NCBI GenBank assembly: GCA_021824055.1
Contig: JAKALV010000042.1
Span: 1 to 16,812, forward strand
From: Acidobacteriota bacterium
GTDB lineage: Bacteria > Acidobacteriota > Vicinamibacteria > Vicinamibacterales > SCN-69-37
Length of the DNA stretch: 16,812 bases
Reading direction: 5' to 3'
Both the position numbers and the translations under genes were made by a program. Positions 7,155-13,455 of the stretch are shown in pieces; positions within the stretch are counted from its first letter, which is position 1, and every line of letters starts with the position of its first letter. The notes below the pieces were generated by a model. That model made no database searches. It worked only from the letters and a program-made list of their open reading frames with translations, and was not told where the DNA came from.

Positions 7155-7895
7155 ATGCTGGCTGCGCTCTCGGTACTGATTGAACTGCAAGCGCTCGACA
7201 CCGCCCTGGACGCCGCGCGAAAGCGCCTCGCGGATTTTCCGGCCGCGGAACAACTCTCCTCACAGCAGCTGGCCGCGGCCACGGCCGCGCTCGACGCCGC
7301 CAAAGCGGCGCTGAACGACTCGACCGCCGCCCGCAAGCTGGTGGAGAAGGACGTGGCCGGCGTGGATGCCAGGCTGGCGCGATTCGAGGAACACAAGGCC
7401 GCCGTCAAGACCAACGAGCAGTTTCATGCCCTTCAGCACGAAGTGGAGATGGGCAAGCAGGAAAAGGCCGCGTTCGAGGAGCGCGTGCTGATCCTCATGA
7501 TGGAGGCCGATACGCTGGCGGCCGCCGTGAAAGACGCGGAGAAGGGGCTGGCCGCCGCGAAGAAAGCGACGGACGATCTCAAAGCGGCGCACGCCACCGA
7601 GCGAACGGCGCTCGAAGCCGAGATCGCCGCGCTGCTGGCCGAGCGCGCCACGAAGACGCCGGCCGTGGACAAGCCGACGCTGGCCAAGTACGAACTGCTG
7701 CTGAAGGGCCGCAAGGGCGTCGCCATCGCGCCCATGGTGAACGGCGGCTGCACGGGCTGCCACATGGGCCTGCGCCCCGCGGTGCAGGCGCAGGTCAAAC
7801 GCAATGACGCGCTGAACACGTGCGAGAACTGCCAGCGCATCCTCTACTACGTCCCGCCCCCGCCCGCCGAGCCGGCTCCCGAGGCTCAGCAGTGA
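7155..7895 (+). CDS. Coiled-coil protein with C-terminal C4 zinc ribbon (zf-RING_7 / DUF164 family)
   Basis: The 246-residue protein is mostly a long Ala/Glu/Lys-rich antiparallel coiled coil (about residues 1-170, with KLVEKDVAGVDARLARFEEH as typical text). A zinc ribbon follows, with Cys199-x2-Cys202 (GGCTGCHMGL) and Cys223-x2-Cys226 (NTCENCQRILYYV). This is the architecture of the family that includes mycobacterial Rv2229c and CT398. Its exact function is unsettled; nucleic-acid association has been suggested. The stop codon overlaps the GTG of the RNase HI-like gene (GTGA), so the two are translationally coupled. The same pairing is known from mycobacteria (Rv2229c-Rv2228c). ATG 7155 is the natural start. 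No SD precedes it; a CATGAT hexamer at 7132-7137 could be a -10 box that gives a short leader. Confidence 0.85.
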   Translation: MLAALSVLIELQALDTALDAARKRLADFPAAEQLSSQQLAAATAALDAAKAALNDSTAARKLVEKDVAGVDARLARFEEHKAAVKTNEQFHALQHEVEMGKQEKAAFEERVLILMMEADTLAAAVKDAEKGLAAAKKATDDLKAAHATERTALEAEIAALLAERATKTPAVDKPTLAKYELLLKGRKGVAIAPMVNGGCTGCHMGLRPAVQAQVKRNDALNTCENCQRILYYVPPPPAEPAPEAQQ

Positions 7896-8299
7896 CCGTC
7901 ACCGCCTTCATCGACGGCGGGGCCCGGAAGAATCCCGGCCCCGCGGGCTGGGGCGCGTACATCGTGTCGGCCGACGGCACGGTCCTCGCCGAACTGCACG
8001 GCGCGCTCGGCATCGCCACGAACAATGTCGCGGAGTACAACGGCCTGCTGGGCGCCCTCGCCTGGTGCCTTGCGAACGGCGTGACGCATCTGCACATCAA
8101 AGCGGATTCGTTGCTGCTGATCGAGCAGATGAAGGGCAACTACAAGGTCAAGAACGAGGGTCTCAAGCCGCTGCACGCCAAGGCGAGGCTGCTCGCGGCC
8201 CAGCTCGGCCGCGTGAGCTACACGCACATTCCGCGCGAGCAAAATAAGGATGCCGACCGGCTGTCGAACGTGGGGATGGACGAGAGCGAAGGACAGTAA
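7892..8299 (+). CDS. Ribonuclease HI-like protein
   Basis: This 135-residue RNase H-fold enzyme should cut the RNA strand of RNA-DNA hybrids in the cytoplasm. The four acidic metal ligands are present: Asp8 (FIDGGARKNPGPAGWG), Glu48 (TNNVAEYNGLL), Asp72 (KADSLLLIEQMKG) and Asp122 (REQNKDADRLSN). The protein lacks the basic handle region of E. coli RNase HI. It matches the short handle-less group that includes the N-terminal domain of Rv2228c and Bacillus YpdQ-type proteins, although the latter can lack activity. The GTG start overlaps the preceding stop as GTGA. The operon with the zinc-ribbon gene is a conserved pairing, but the functional link is not established. A short-unit repeat array starts 5 nt after its stop. 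Confidence 0.88.
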   Translation: MTVTAFIDGGARKNPGPAGWGAYIVSADGTVLAELHGALGIATNNVAEYNGLLGALAWCLANGVTHLHIKADSLLLIEQMKGNYKVKNEGLKPLHAKARLLAAQLGRVSYTHIPREQNKDADRLSNVGMDESEGQ

Positions 8300-8304
8300 G
8301 GGGC

Positions 8305-8440
8305 CAGGGTGTCAAGGTGCCAGGGTGTCAGGGTGCTGGTGCCAGGGTGTCAGGGTGCTGGTGCCAAGGTGCCAAGGTGCCCAGGTGCCAAGGTGCCCAG
8401 GTGCCCAGGTGCCAAGGTGCCAAGGTGCCAAGGTGCCCAG
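8305..8440 (+). repeat. Octamer tandem array, consensus CARGGTGY / CMAGGTGC (17 units)
   Basis: Starting 5 nt after the RNase HI stop there are 17 head-to-tail units: 15 octamers such as CAGGGTGT, CAAGGTGC and CCAGGTGC, plus two hexamers (TGGTGC at 8337-8342 and 8359-8364). The first half prefers CAGGGTGY and the second half CMAGGTGC. The pair CAGGGTGC-TGGTGC-CAGGGTGT is itself repeated, which shows recent slippage or unequal exchange. There are no spacers, so this is not CRISPR. Open frames through it encode only low-complexity Gly/Cys/Gln text and are not taken as genes. Confidence 0.9.
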
Positions 8441-8453
8441 TCAGCAACGCGTG

Positions 8454-8776
8454 TCAGCGTACGGCAAGCTGCACCGATCGCTGCGCCGTGTGCTTGCCGG
8501 CGGTGGCGGTCGGCGCGATCAGGTACGAGCCGGGCGCAAGGCGCGAGTGGCAGCGGCCACTGAACGTCGACTGAGCGATTCGTGCCGAATCGGTCGGCCG
8601 GCACCGACTGCTCTTGGCGCATGATCACCTTGTCCGACGCATCGCGGATCTCGGTCACCATCGAACTGCGCGACGGGGCCTTGCGCGGCGGCGCGAGCCA
8701 CGCTGGCGCGGCCGGCAGCAAGAGTGACGGCGGCGCCAAGCACGAGGGCGGCACGCCTGACATTCGCAGTGGCCAT
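8454..8776 (-). pseudogene. Broken gene for a small secreted protein, read in three frames
   Basis: Protein-like text continues across three reading frames. From ATG 8776 a signal-peptide-like N-terminus (VRRAALVLGAAVTLAAGRAS, then VARAAAQ) is seen. From about 8661 a second frame gives MVTEIRDASDKVIMRQEQSV and FGTNRSVDVQWPL. From about 8545 a third frame gives RLAPGSYLIAPTATAGKHTA, then QRSVQLAVR and a stop at 8454-8456. The last part resembles the C-terminal beta-sandwich edge of secreted Acidobacteriota proteins, for example those with a VWFA-related domain. At least one frameshift (8540-8550) is well supported; the second (8661-8700) is less certain because the middle frame also stays open upstream. 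It starts 40 nt after the pgeF stop. A sequencing or assembly error is the main alternative. Confidence 0.5.
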
Positions 8777-8816
8777 GCCCGGAAGTGCAGGCCTTCCGAT
8801 CCGCGACCGGCACGGC

Positions 8817-9575
8817 CTATTTCGACAGCCGGATGGCGGCGACCATGCGACCCGCACCCGCGCCGTCGCGCCGATGCGACCAGCAGCGTGCGCGGTCGTC
8901 ACCGGTGCAGACGCCCGCAACGGCAATGGACGTCCGCGGCACGCCGGCCATCACGAGCTGGTCGGCATTGGCGCGCCAGAGATCCAGCTTCCAGTGTCCC
9001 GGCCCGTCCTCCGTGAACCACGCGGCCGCGTCGGGTGTCATCCCGAGAAACGCGGTCCGGACGCGCTCGTCCACCTGGTAGCAGCACGGGCCCATGCTCG
9101 GCCCGATGGCGGCCACCAGCTCCGCCGGCGAAATACCCAGCCCGGCAATCGCCTCGACTGTGGCCGTCGCGACGCTTGCGCAGGTGCCCCGCCATCCGGC
9201 GTGCACCGCCGCCACCACGCGATGCGCCTCATCGGCGATCAGGATCGGCACGCAATCGGCCACGCGCACCGCGACGCCGCGGCCTGGGTCCGTGCACACG
9301 ATCGCGTCGGCCTCGAGGTCTGGCGGCACCGCAACTCCAGGCGTCACGTGGACAACCCGCCGGCCATGCACCTGCGAGACGCGGACGATGGACACGTCGG
9401 GCGCATTTATCAGGCGCGCGAGCTCGGCCCAGTCGGCGGCGGTCGAGCCGCCGCGAAACGACAGCGCGCGCGTGGTAAACGCGTGGAGCGGTGCGACAGC
9501 GGCCAACGGTCCTGCAGTTGTCGCCGGAAAGATGCTGTTCGGCACTGACGCACAGCGTGCCTTACCAACGTCCAT
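8817..9575 (-). CDS. pgeF: Laccase-domain protein PgeF/YfiH (multicopper-like, zinc/copper-binding)
   Basis: The protein has 252 residues, about the usual length for the family. The metal-binding residues are all present: His70 (SQVHGRRVV), Cys108 (RVADCVPILIAD) and His125 (AAVHAGWRGT). The family blocks AIGPSMGPCCYQVDERV and, at the C-terminus, CTGDDRARCWSHRRDG are also present. E. coli YfiH/PgeF edits wrongly built UDP-MurNAc-L-Ser peptidoglycan precursors. Other family members act on purine nucleosides, and laccase-like oxidation has also been reported. An editing role is the default inference here. ATG 9575 is chosen because homology begins just after it; an in-frame GTG at 9587 is an alternative. 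No SD is seen. In many bacteria this gene lies near the dcw/fts cluster, and here it is about 4 kb from ftsZ. The gene is divergent from the SpoVG-like gene. Confidence 0.88.
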   Translation of the reverse strand: MDVGKARCASVPNSIFPATTAGPLAAVAPLHAFTTRALSFRGGSTAADWAELARLINAPDVSIVRVSQVHGRRVVHVTPGVAVPPDLEADAIVCTDPGRGVAVRVADCVPILIADEAHRVVAAVHAGWRGTCASVATATVEAIAGLGISPAELVAAIGPSMGPCCYQVDERVRTAFLGMTPDAAAWFTEDGPGHWKLDLWRANADQLVMAGVPRTSIAVAGVCTGDDRARCWSHRRDGAGAGRMVAAIRLSK

Positions 9576-9686
9576 GAAATCAAACACTTGTGATGACGCG
9601 GCCGCGCCGGGCGTTCTGGCCCGCGCCTTGCTCTGATGACAGCCGCGGGCAGCGCCCGCATCACGGTTTCCATGGAGGCCACGCGC

Positions 9687-9986
9687 ATGACGATCAAGTT
9701 CTTTCTTAACGACAAAGGCAACCCTGCCGGCAAACTCGCGGACGCGGAACTGCTCTTCTCCGGCGGTCCACTCAACGGTCTGAAGCTGGTCGGCTTCGGC
9801 GTGTGGGAGCGCAAGGGCGGCGGCCGCAACGTGACGTTTCCCGCCCGCAGTTACTCGGTGAACGGCGAGCGCCGCACGTTCTCGCTGCTCCGCCCGATCG
9901 TGGAGGTGACGGCTCAGGAGAAGCTGCGCGACCTCATCCTCGAAGCGTTCAAGGAGTACGAAGCCGAACTCGCGGGGGCGGCGTAG
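9687..9986 (+). CDS. Small SpoVG-like protein
   Basis: This 99-residue protein has a clear start: GGAGG at 9674-9678 with 8 nt to ATG 9687. An in-frame ATG at 9636 has no SD and would add non-conserved residues. The pattern fits the SpoVG fold. Strands lie around LKLVGFGVWERKGGGRNVTF, followed by PARSY (the P-[AS]-[RK] of SpoVG), RRTFSLLRPIVEVT (SpoVG has R-D-x-x-x-P-I) and a C-terminal helix EKLRDLILEAFKEYEAEL (SpoVG: I-Q-D-A-V-L-x-E-Y). SpoVG is a small nucleic-acid-binding regulator involved in division and sporulation in Firmicutes. The homology is my inference from pattern and length, not a search. A 6-bp stem (GCGGGC 9645-9650 with GCCCGC 9654-9659) lies in its leader. The inverted heptamer repeat begins 14 nt after its stop. 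Confidence 0.55.
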   Translation: MTIKFFLNDKGNPAGKLADAELLFSGGPLNGLKLVGFGVWERKGGGRNVTFPARSYSVNGERRTFSLLRPIVEVTAQEKLRDLILEAFKEYEAELAGAA

Positions 9987-10000
9987 GTGTAGACCGGTTA

Positions 10001-10173
10001 GGGCAAAGGGCAAAGGGCAGAGGGCAGAGGTAAAGGGAAAAGGGGGAAGGGGAAGGCCACAGCACAAAGGACGCACGCATGCCGACGGGAGGCGCGAACC
10101 ACTTCCTCTGACCTCTGGCCTCCCCTTCTCCCTCTTCCCTCTTCCCTCTTCCCTTTACCTTTGCCCTCTGCCC
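10001..10173. repeat. Long inverted repeat made of purine-rich 7-bp units, with G-quadruplex motifs on both strands
   Basis: The left arm (10001-10058) is built of GGGCAAA/GGGCAGA/GGGAAAA units and ends in GGGGAAGGCC. The right arm (10117-10173) is its imperfect reverse complement, with units GGGCAGA, GGGCAAA, GGTAAA and GGGAAGA, ending in GGGGAGGCC. Both arms carry the same odd 6-bp unit GGTAAA. The centre is 58 nt. On the plus strand GGG lies at 10001, 10008, 10015 and 10022 with 4-nt loops. On the minus strand the GGG runs lie opposite 10130-10153, with the same 7-bp spacing. It fills the gap between the SpoVG-like gene and the symporter. Confidence 0.85.
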
Positions 10174-10189
10174 TTGTCTCCATCTGTCG

Positions 10190-10195
10190 TACCAT
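10190..10195 (+). promoter_or_regulatory. Probable -10 box of a leaderless symporter transcript
   Basis: TACCAT is followed by 7 nt (CCCGCTG) and TTG at 10203. No SD is present. The in-frame TTG at 10161 lies within the C-rich repeat arm and upstream of the expected transcript start, so 10203 is preferred. Confidence 0.35.
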
Positions 10196-10202
10196 CCCGC
10201 TG

Positions 10203-11423
10203 TTGAAACTGCCCCGCGTGCCGCTCTACCTGCAGATCGTCACCGGCATCGCCGCCGGCGTGATCACCGGCGTTTGGCTCGGTGCCGACGCGGCCATTCT
10301 CGGCGAGATCGGCAAGCTCGTCATTCAGCTGGTGAAGCTCTTTGCCGTGCCCCTGCTGATGTTCGCGATCCTCGACGCGTTTCTCAAGACCGAGATCGCC
10401 GGCCGCGCGGCCGGCCGGATGGTCCTGATCACGTCGATCAACACGGTGCTGGCGCTGCTTATCGGCCTGGGGCTGTCGAACTGGCTCAAGCCCGGGCGCC
10501 ACTTGACCCTGACAACGCTCGGGACGGCCCACGCGGCGGCACCGGCCGCCAAGATCGATTTTCTGAAGACATTGAGCGGGTACATCCCGACGAATTTCGT
10601 GGATCCGTTCAAAGAGAACACGGTCATTACGATCATCCTGCTCTCGGTGGTCACGGGGCTGGCGCTCCGAGCCGTGAAGCATGAGCAGACGGCGCGCGGT
10701 GACGCCGGCTACCGGGCGATCGAAGACTTTGTGGCCACGGCGTTCCGCACGACCGAGATCGTGCTGGCCTGGGTGATCCGGCTCGTGCCCGTCGCCGTCT
10801 TCGGCGTGGTCGCCAAGACGGTCGGCGAGCAGGGGTTTGCGCCCATCAAGGGCCTGGCCGTTTATGTCGGCGTCGCGCTTCTTGGCCTGTCGATCCACGT
10901 ACTGGTCGTCTATCAGGCGTGGGTGGTGTTTGTGGCCCGGATGCCGCTGCGGCAATTCTGGAAAGGCGTCCGCGATCCGGCGATGTATGCGATGGGCTCG
11001 GCGAGCAGTCTCGCTACTCTGCCCGTCACGCTCGCCGCGCTCGACAAGATGCACGTGTCGCCGCAATCGGCGCGGTTGGCCGCGTGCGTGGGCACGAACC
11101 TGAACAACGACGGCATCCTCTTATATGAGGCGATGGCGGTGCTCTTTGTGGCGCAGGTGTACGGACTGGATCTGTCGCTCAGCCAGCAATTGGTGGCGGC
11201 GTTCGGATGCGTCGTGGCGGGCATCGGCATTTCCGGTATTCCGGATGCCGGCCTGATCTCCCTCGCGCTGGTGCTGGCCACCGTCGGCCTGCCCGTGGAA
11301 ATTGTTCCGCTGCTGCTCACGGTGGACTGGCTCGTGGGACGCTCCCGCGCCATGACCAACGTGGTCAGCGACATCCTCGTGGCGGTACTCCTCGACCGGA
11401 CCGGCCGGCGCGCGCGCGCCTGA
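10203..11423 (+). CDS. Dicarboxylate/amino acid:cation symporter (SDF/DAACS family), probably dicarboxylate-type
   Basis: The 406-residue inner-membrane protein has the SDF fold: six N-terminal helices, then the hairpin/TM7/TM8 substrate core. The serine-rich hairpin is GSASSLATLPVTL. The TM7 motif reads GTNLNNDGILLYEAMA, where GltPh and DctA have NMDGT. The second hairpin has GISGIPDAGLISLALVLATV. TM8 reads VDWLVGRSRAMTNVVSD. Aligned by hand to GltPh, Asp390, Arg397, Asn401 and Asp405 are kept, while Asp394 (which holds the amino group of aspartate) is Gly and Thr398 is Ala. E. coli DctA likewise has Ser and Ala at these two positions. I therefore infer uptake of a C4-dicarboxylate or similar acid with Na+ or H+, not an amino acid. 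The start is TTG 10203 by the TACCAT box; GTG 10218 is possible. It converges with the radical SAM gene, with 9 bp between stops. Confidence 0.87.
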   Translation: MKLPRVPLYLQIVTGIAAGVITGVWLGADAAILGEIGKLVIQLVKLFAVPLLMFAILDAFLKTEIAGRAAGRMVLITSINTVLALLIGLGLSNWLKPGRHLTLTTLGTAHAAAPAAKIDFLKTLSGYIPTNFVDPFKENTVITIILLSVVTGLALRAVKHEQTARGDAGYRAIEDFVATAFRTTEIVLAWVIRLVPVAVFGVVAKTVGEQGFAPIKGLAVYVGVALLGLSIHVLVVYQAWVVFVARMPLRQFWKGVRDPAMYAMGSASSLATLPVTLAALDKMHVSPQSARLAACVGTNLNNDGILLYEAMAVLFVAQVYGLDLSLSQQLVAAFGCVVAGIGISGIPDAGLISLALVLATVGLPVEIVPLLLTVDWLVGRSRAMTNVVSDILVAVLLDRTGRRARA

Positions 11424-11432
11424 TCGCGGAGC

Positions 11433-13187
11433 TCAGCCCCGGCTCAACGTCCATTCCGCCCGTTCGCTCTTCTCGAACTCCGAGCGGAAGAACGACTCCT
11501 TCATGCCGCCGTCGATGATCTGCCATGGCAGGAAGGCATCGTGACTGCGGTCGCGGTACAGGTAGGCGTCCGCGTCGAGTCCCGCGTCCGCGACGGCGGC
11601 GCGCCACTGGCCGCCGTTCTGCTCCGCGGCCTCGATGACATCGGCCACGCGCCGGTCGCCGAGTGACAGCAGGCCCTGGTAGTAGGAGTGCCGCTCGGAC
11701 TTGATGTTGAAGTACACGTTATCGACGTCGGCCACCATGTGGCGGAGGTCGTTGATCTTGCGCTCGATCGTGGCCGTGCCGGTCATCGGCAGCCACTGAT
11801 ACGTGGTGTTGGGCTTGGGCACCAGCGGATTGACGGAGGCGACGATGCGGCCGATGGCGCCGCGCGCCTTGGCGTGACCCATCATCACATCACGCAGTTC
11901 CACCGTGAGATCGCGGATTGCCACCAGATCCTCAGGGGTCTCGGTGGGCAGCCCGATCATGTAGTAGAGCTTCAGATTCTCCATGCCGCCGCGGAAGATG
12001 AGATCCGCCTTGTCGAGAATCTGCGCGTTCGTCACCGTCTTGTTGATCACCCGCCGCAGCCGGTCGGAGCCGGTCTCCGGCGCGATGGTGATGGACCGCT
12101 CGCCGCTTTGATAGAGCAGCGAGATGATCGGCTCGGTCAGGTCGTCCAGCCGCAACGAAGCGGGACTGATGCCGTAGCCCATGTCGACCAGGGACTTGAG
12201 AATGAACTCGATGTCGGGATGGTCGCAGAGCGCGATGGACACGAGTCCCACGCGGTTCGCATACGGTCGGGCGGCCGCCGCCAGCTCGAGAATGCGCGCC
12301 GTGGGAAACGATCGCACGGGCAGGTAGTTGTAGCCGGCCCAGCAAAAACGGCACAGGTTCGCGCAGCCCCGCACGATCTCGATGAGAAATCGGGCGCCGA
12401 ATTCGGTGTCGGGCGTGAAGATCACGGTCGACGGCGGGTCCAGCGCGTCGGTCCCTTTGACCGCGGCCTTGTTGACGGTCGCCGGCGCGCCGCTGCCCGA
12501 CTTCGGCGTGATGGCGGCGATGCGGCCCGGGCCGTCGTACGTCACGTCGTACAGGCTCGGAATGTAGAACCCGCGCTCCTGCGTCAGCCGGCGCAGCAGC
12601 GACGGTCGATCGTCGGCCTCGGCCAGCGCGCGCAGCAGGCCCGGCACGAGCACTTCGCCCTCGCCGGCGGCAATCACGTCGGCGAACGGAGCCAGGGGCT
12701 CCGGATTCACAAACGTGACGGCGCCACCCACGAGAATCAGCGGGTCGCGCGCCGTGCGGTCCGCCGCGCGCGGCTTCAGTCCCGCCATGCGCAGCATCGT
12801 CACGACATTCGTGTAGTCCCATTCGAACGAGACGGAGAACGCGAAGATGTCAAAGGCCGACACCGGCGTCTGCGATTCCAGCGTGACGAGCGGCTGCCGC
12901 GCGGCCAGACGGCCGGCCATTTCCTGCTTCGGCGGCAGAAACACGCGCTCGCAGACCACGCGCTCGTGCGCGTTGAACAGGCGGTAGACGGTTTGGAGGC
13001 CGAGATTCGACATCCCCACGAAATACGAGTTCGGAAACGCGAGGGCGACCCGCAGTCGCCCGGCGTGGTTCTTCCGAATGGTGCCCACCTCGCGCTCGAG
13101 GGTGGCGAGCGGGTCATTGCCCTGCTGGGCGCCGTAGCGCCGCGGAGCGTCCCCGGGCTGGTGTCGGGTGCGAGGTTGAGGGGTCAT
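11433..13187 (-). CDS. B12-binding-type radical SAM protein (TIGR03960-like)
   Basis: With ATG 13187 the protein has 584 residues. The N-terminal half resembles a cobalamin-binding Rossmann domain: RLRVALAFPNSYFVGMSNLG, then LILVGGAVTFVNPEPLAPFAD and AAGEGEVLVPGLL. The radical SAM core has the [4Fe-4S] cysteines C275-x3-C279-x2-C282 (IVRGCANLCRFCWAGYNYLP), followed by SITIAPETGSDRLRRVINKT and the typical KLYYMIGLPTETPEDL. The C-terminus (DADAYLYRDRSHDAFLPWQI) is that of the rSAM family often found fused or adjacent to a DUF2344 protein. No DUF2344 partner lies in the window. The reaction is unknown. The N-terminal domain lacks an obvious DxHxxG motif, so B12 binding is not assured. The frame stays open to 13301, but the text there overlaps the repeat arm. 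Same direction as ftsZ. Confidence 0.87.
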   Translation of the reverse strand: MTPQPRTRHQPGDAPRRYGAQQGNDPLATLEREVGTIRKNHAGRLRVALAFPNSYFVGMSNLGLQTVYRLFNAHERVVCERVFLPPKQEMAGRLAARQPLVTLESQTPVSAFDIFAFSVSFEWDYTNVVTMLRMAGLKPRAADRTARDPLILVGGAVTFVNPEPLAPFADVIAAGEGEVLVPGLLRALAEADDRPSLLRRLTQERGFYIPSLYDVTYDGPGRIAAITPKSGSGAPATVNKAAVKGTDALDPPSTVIFTPDTEFGARFLIEIVRGCANLCRFCWAGYNYLPVRSFPTARILELAAAARPYANRVGLVSIALCDHPDIEFILKSLVDMGYGISPASLRLDDLTEPIISLLYQSGERSITIAPETGSDRLRRVINKTVTNAQILDKADLIFRGGMENLKLYYMIGLPTETPEDLVAIRDLTVELRDVMMGHAKARGAIGRIVASVNPLVPKPNTTYQWLPMTGTATIERKINDLRHMVADVDNVYFNIKSERHSYYQGLLSLGDRRVADVIEAAEQNGGQWRAAVADAGLDADAYLYRDRSHDAFLPWQIIDGGMKESFFRSEFEKSERAEWTLSRG

Positions 13188-13252
13188 GAGACCCCGACGG
13201 TCCTGGCGCCGCGAATCCGGAGGCGGCGAGCGAAGTGTCGGTGGTGCTTTCG

Positions 13253-13258
13253 ATTGTA
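13253..13258 (-). promoter_or_regulatory. Candidate -10 box for the radical SAM gene
   Basis: TACAAT on the minus strand lies between the inverted repeat and ATG 13187, and would leave a leader of about 60 nt. It is one of the few AT-rich hexamers in the gap. No strong SD precedes the ATG (only GGGG a few bases upstream). Confidence 0.35.
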
Positions 13259-13281
13259 TCTGGGGACACAAGCCGCACGAC

Positions 13282-13442
13282 GTCCAAAGTGCCAGGTCCA
13301 AGGTCCAAGGTCACTTGCTGTCCAGAGTGCGGAAGGTCCTCGGTCCGATGTCAGTGCGGCGCACTCAGCACCGACGTCGAACCGCGGACCTGAGGACCCT
13401 GGACAGCAAGTGACCCTGGACTTTGGACCTTGAACCTTGGAC
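13282..13442. repeat. Long imperfect inverted repeat of GGTCCAA units between ftsZ and the radical SAM gene
   Basis: Positions 13295-13324 pair with 13400-13429 at 28 of 30 bases. Pairing continues outward to 13282/13442 (10 of 13 bases) and inward through GGTCCTC (13335-13341 with 13392-13398) and GGTCCG (13342-13347 with 13385-13390). RNA from either strand could fold into a stem of about 60 bp. Arms are built of heptamers such as AAGGTCC and AAGGTTC plus the block GGTCACTTGCTGTCC. The array ends 13 nt from the ftsZ stop. Confidence 0.88.
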
Positions 13443-13455
13443 CTTCTGACCGTCC

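Noticed and set aside
8305..8440. CRISPR array
   Set aside because: Units are 8 bp and directly adjacent with no spacers, and there are no cas genes.
8250..8624. Open frames through the octamer array in several phases (Gly/Cys/Gln/Val/Pro repeats)
   Set aside because: The repeat has an 8-bp period and no stop in any phase, so open frames arise automatically; no SD and no homology-like text.
9576..10076. Upstream extension of the pgeF frame to 10076
   Set aside because: It is antisense to the SpoVG-like gene and the G-rich repeat and gives no family-like sequence.
13188..13301. N-terminal extension of the radical SAM protein to 13301
   Set aside because: Those 38 residues are not family-like and overlap the repeat arm and a candidate -10 box; homology begins after ATG 13187.
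11688..13433. 581-codon open frame on the plus strand opposite the radical SAM gene
   Set aside because: Antisense shadow; low-complexity basic text, and it runs through the inverted repeat.
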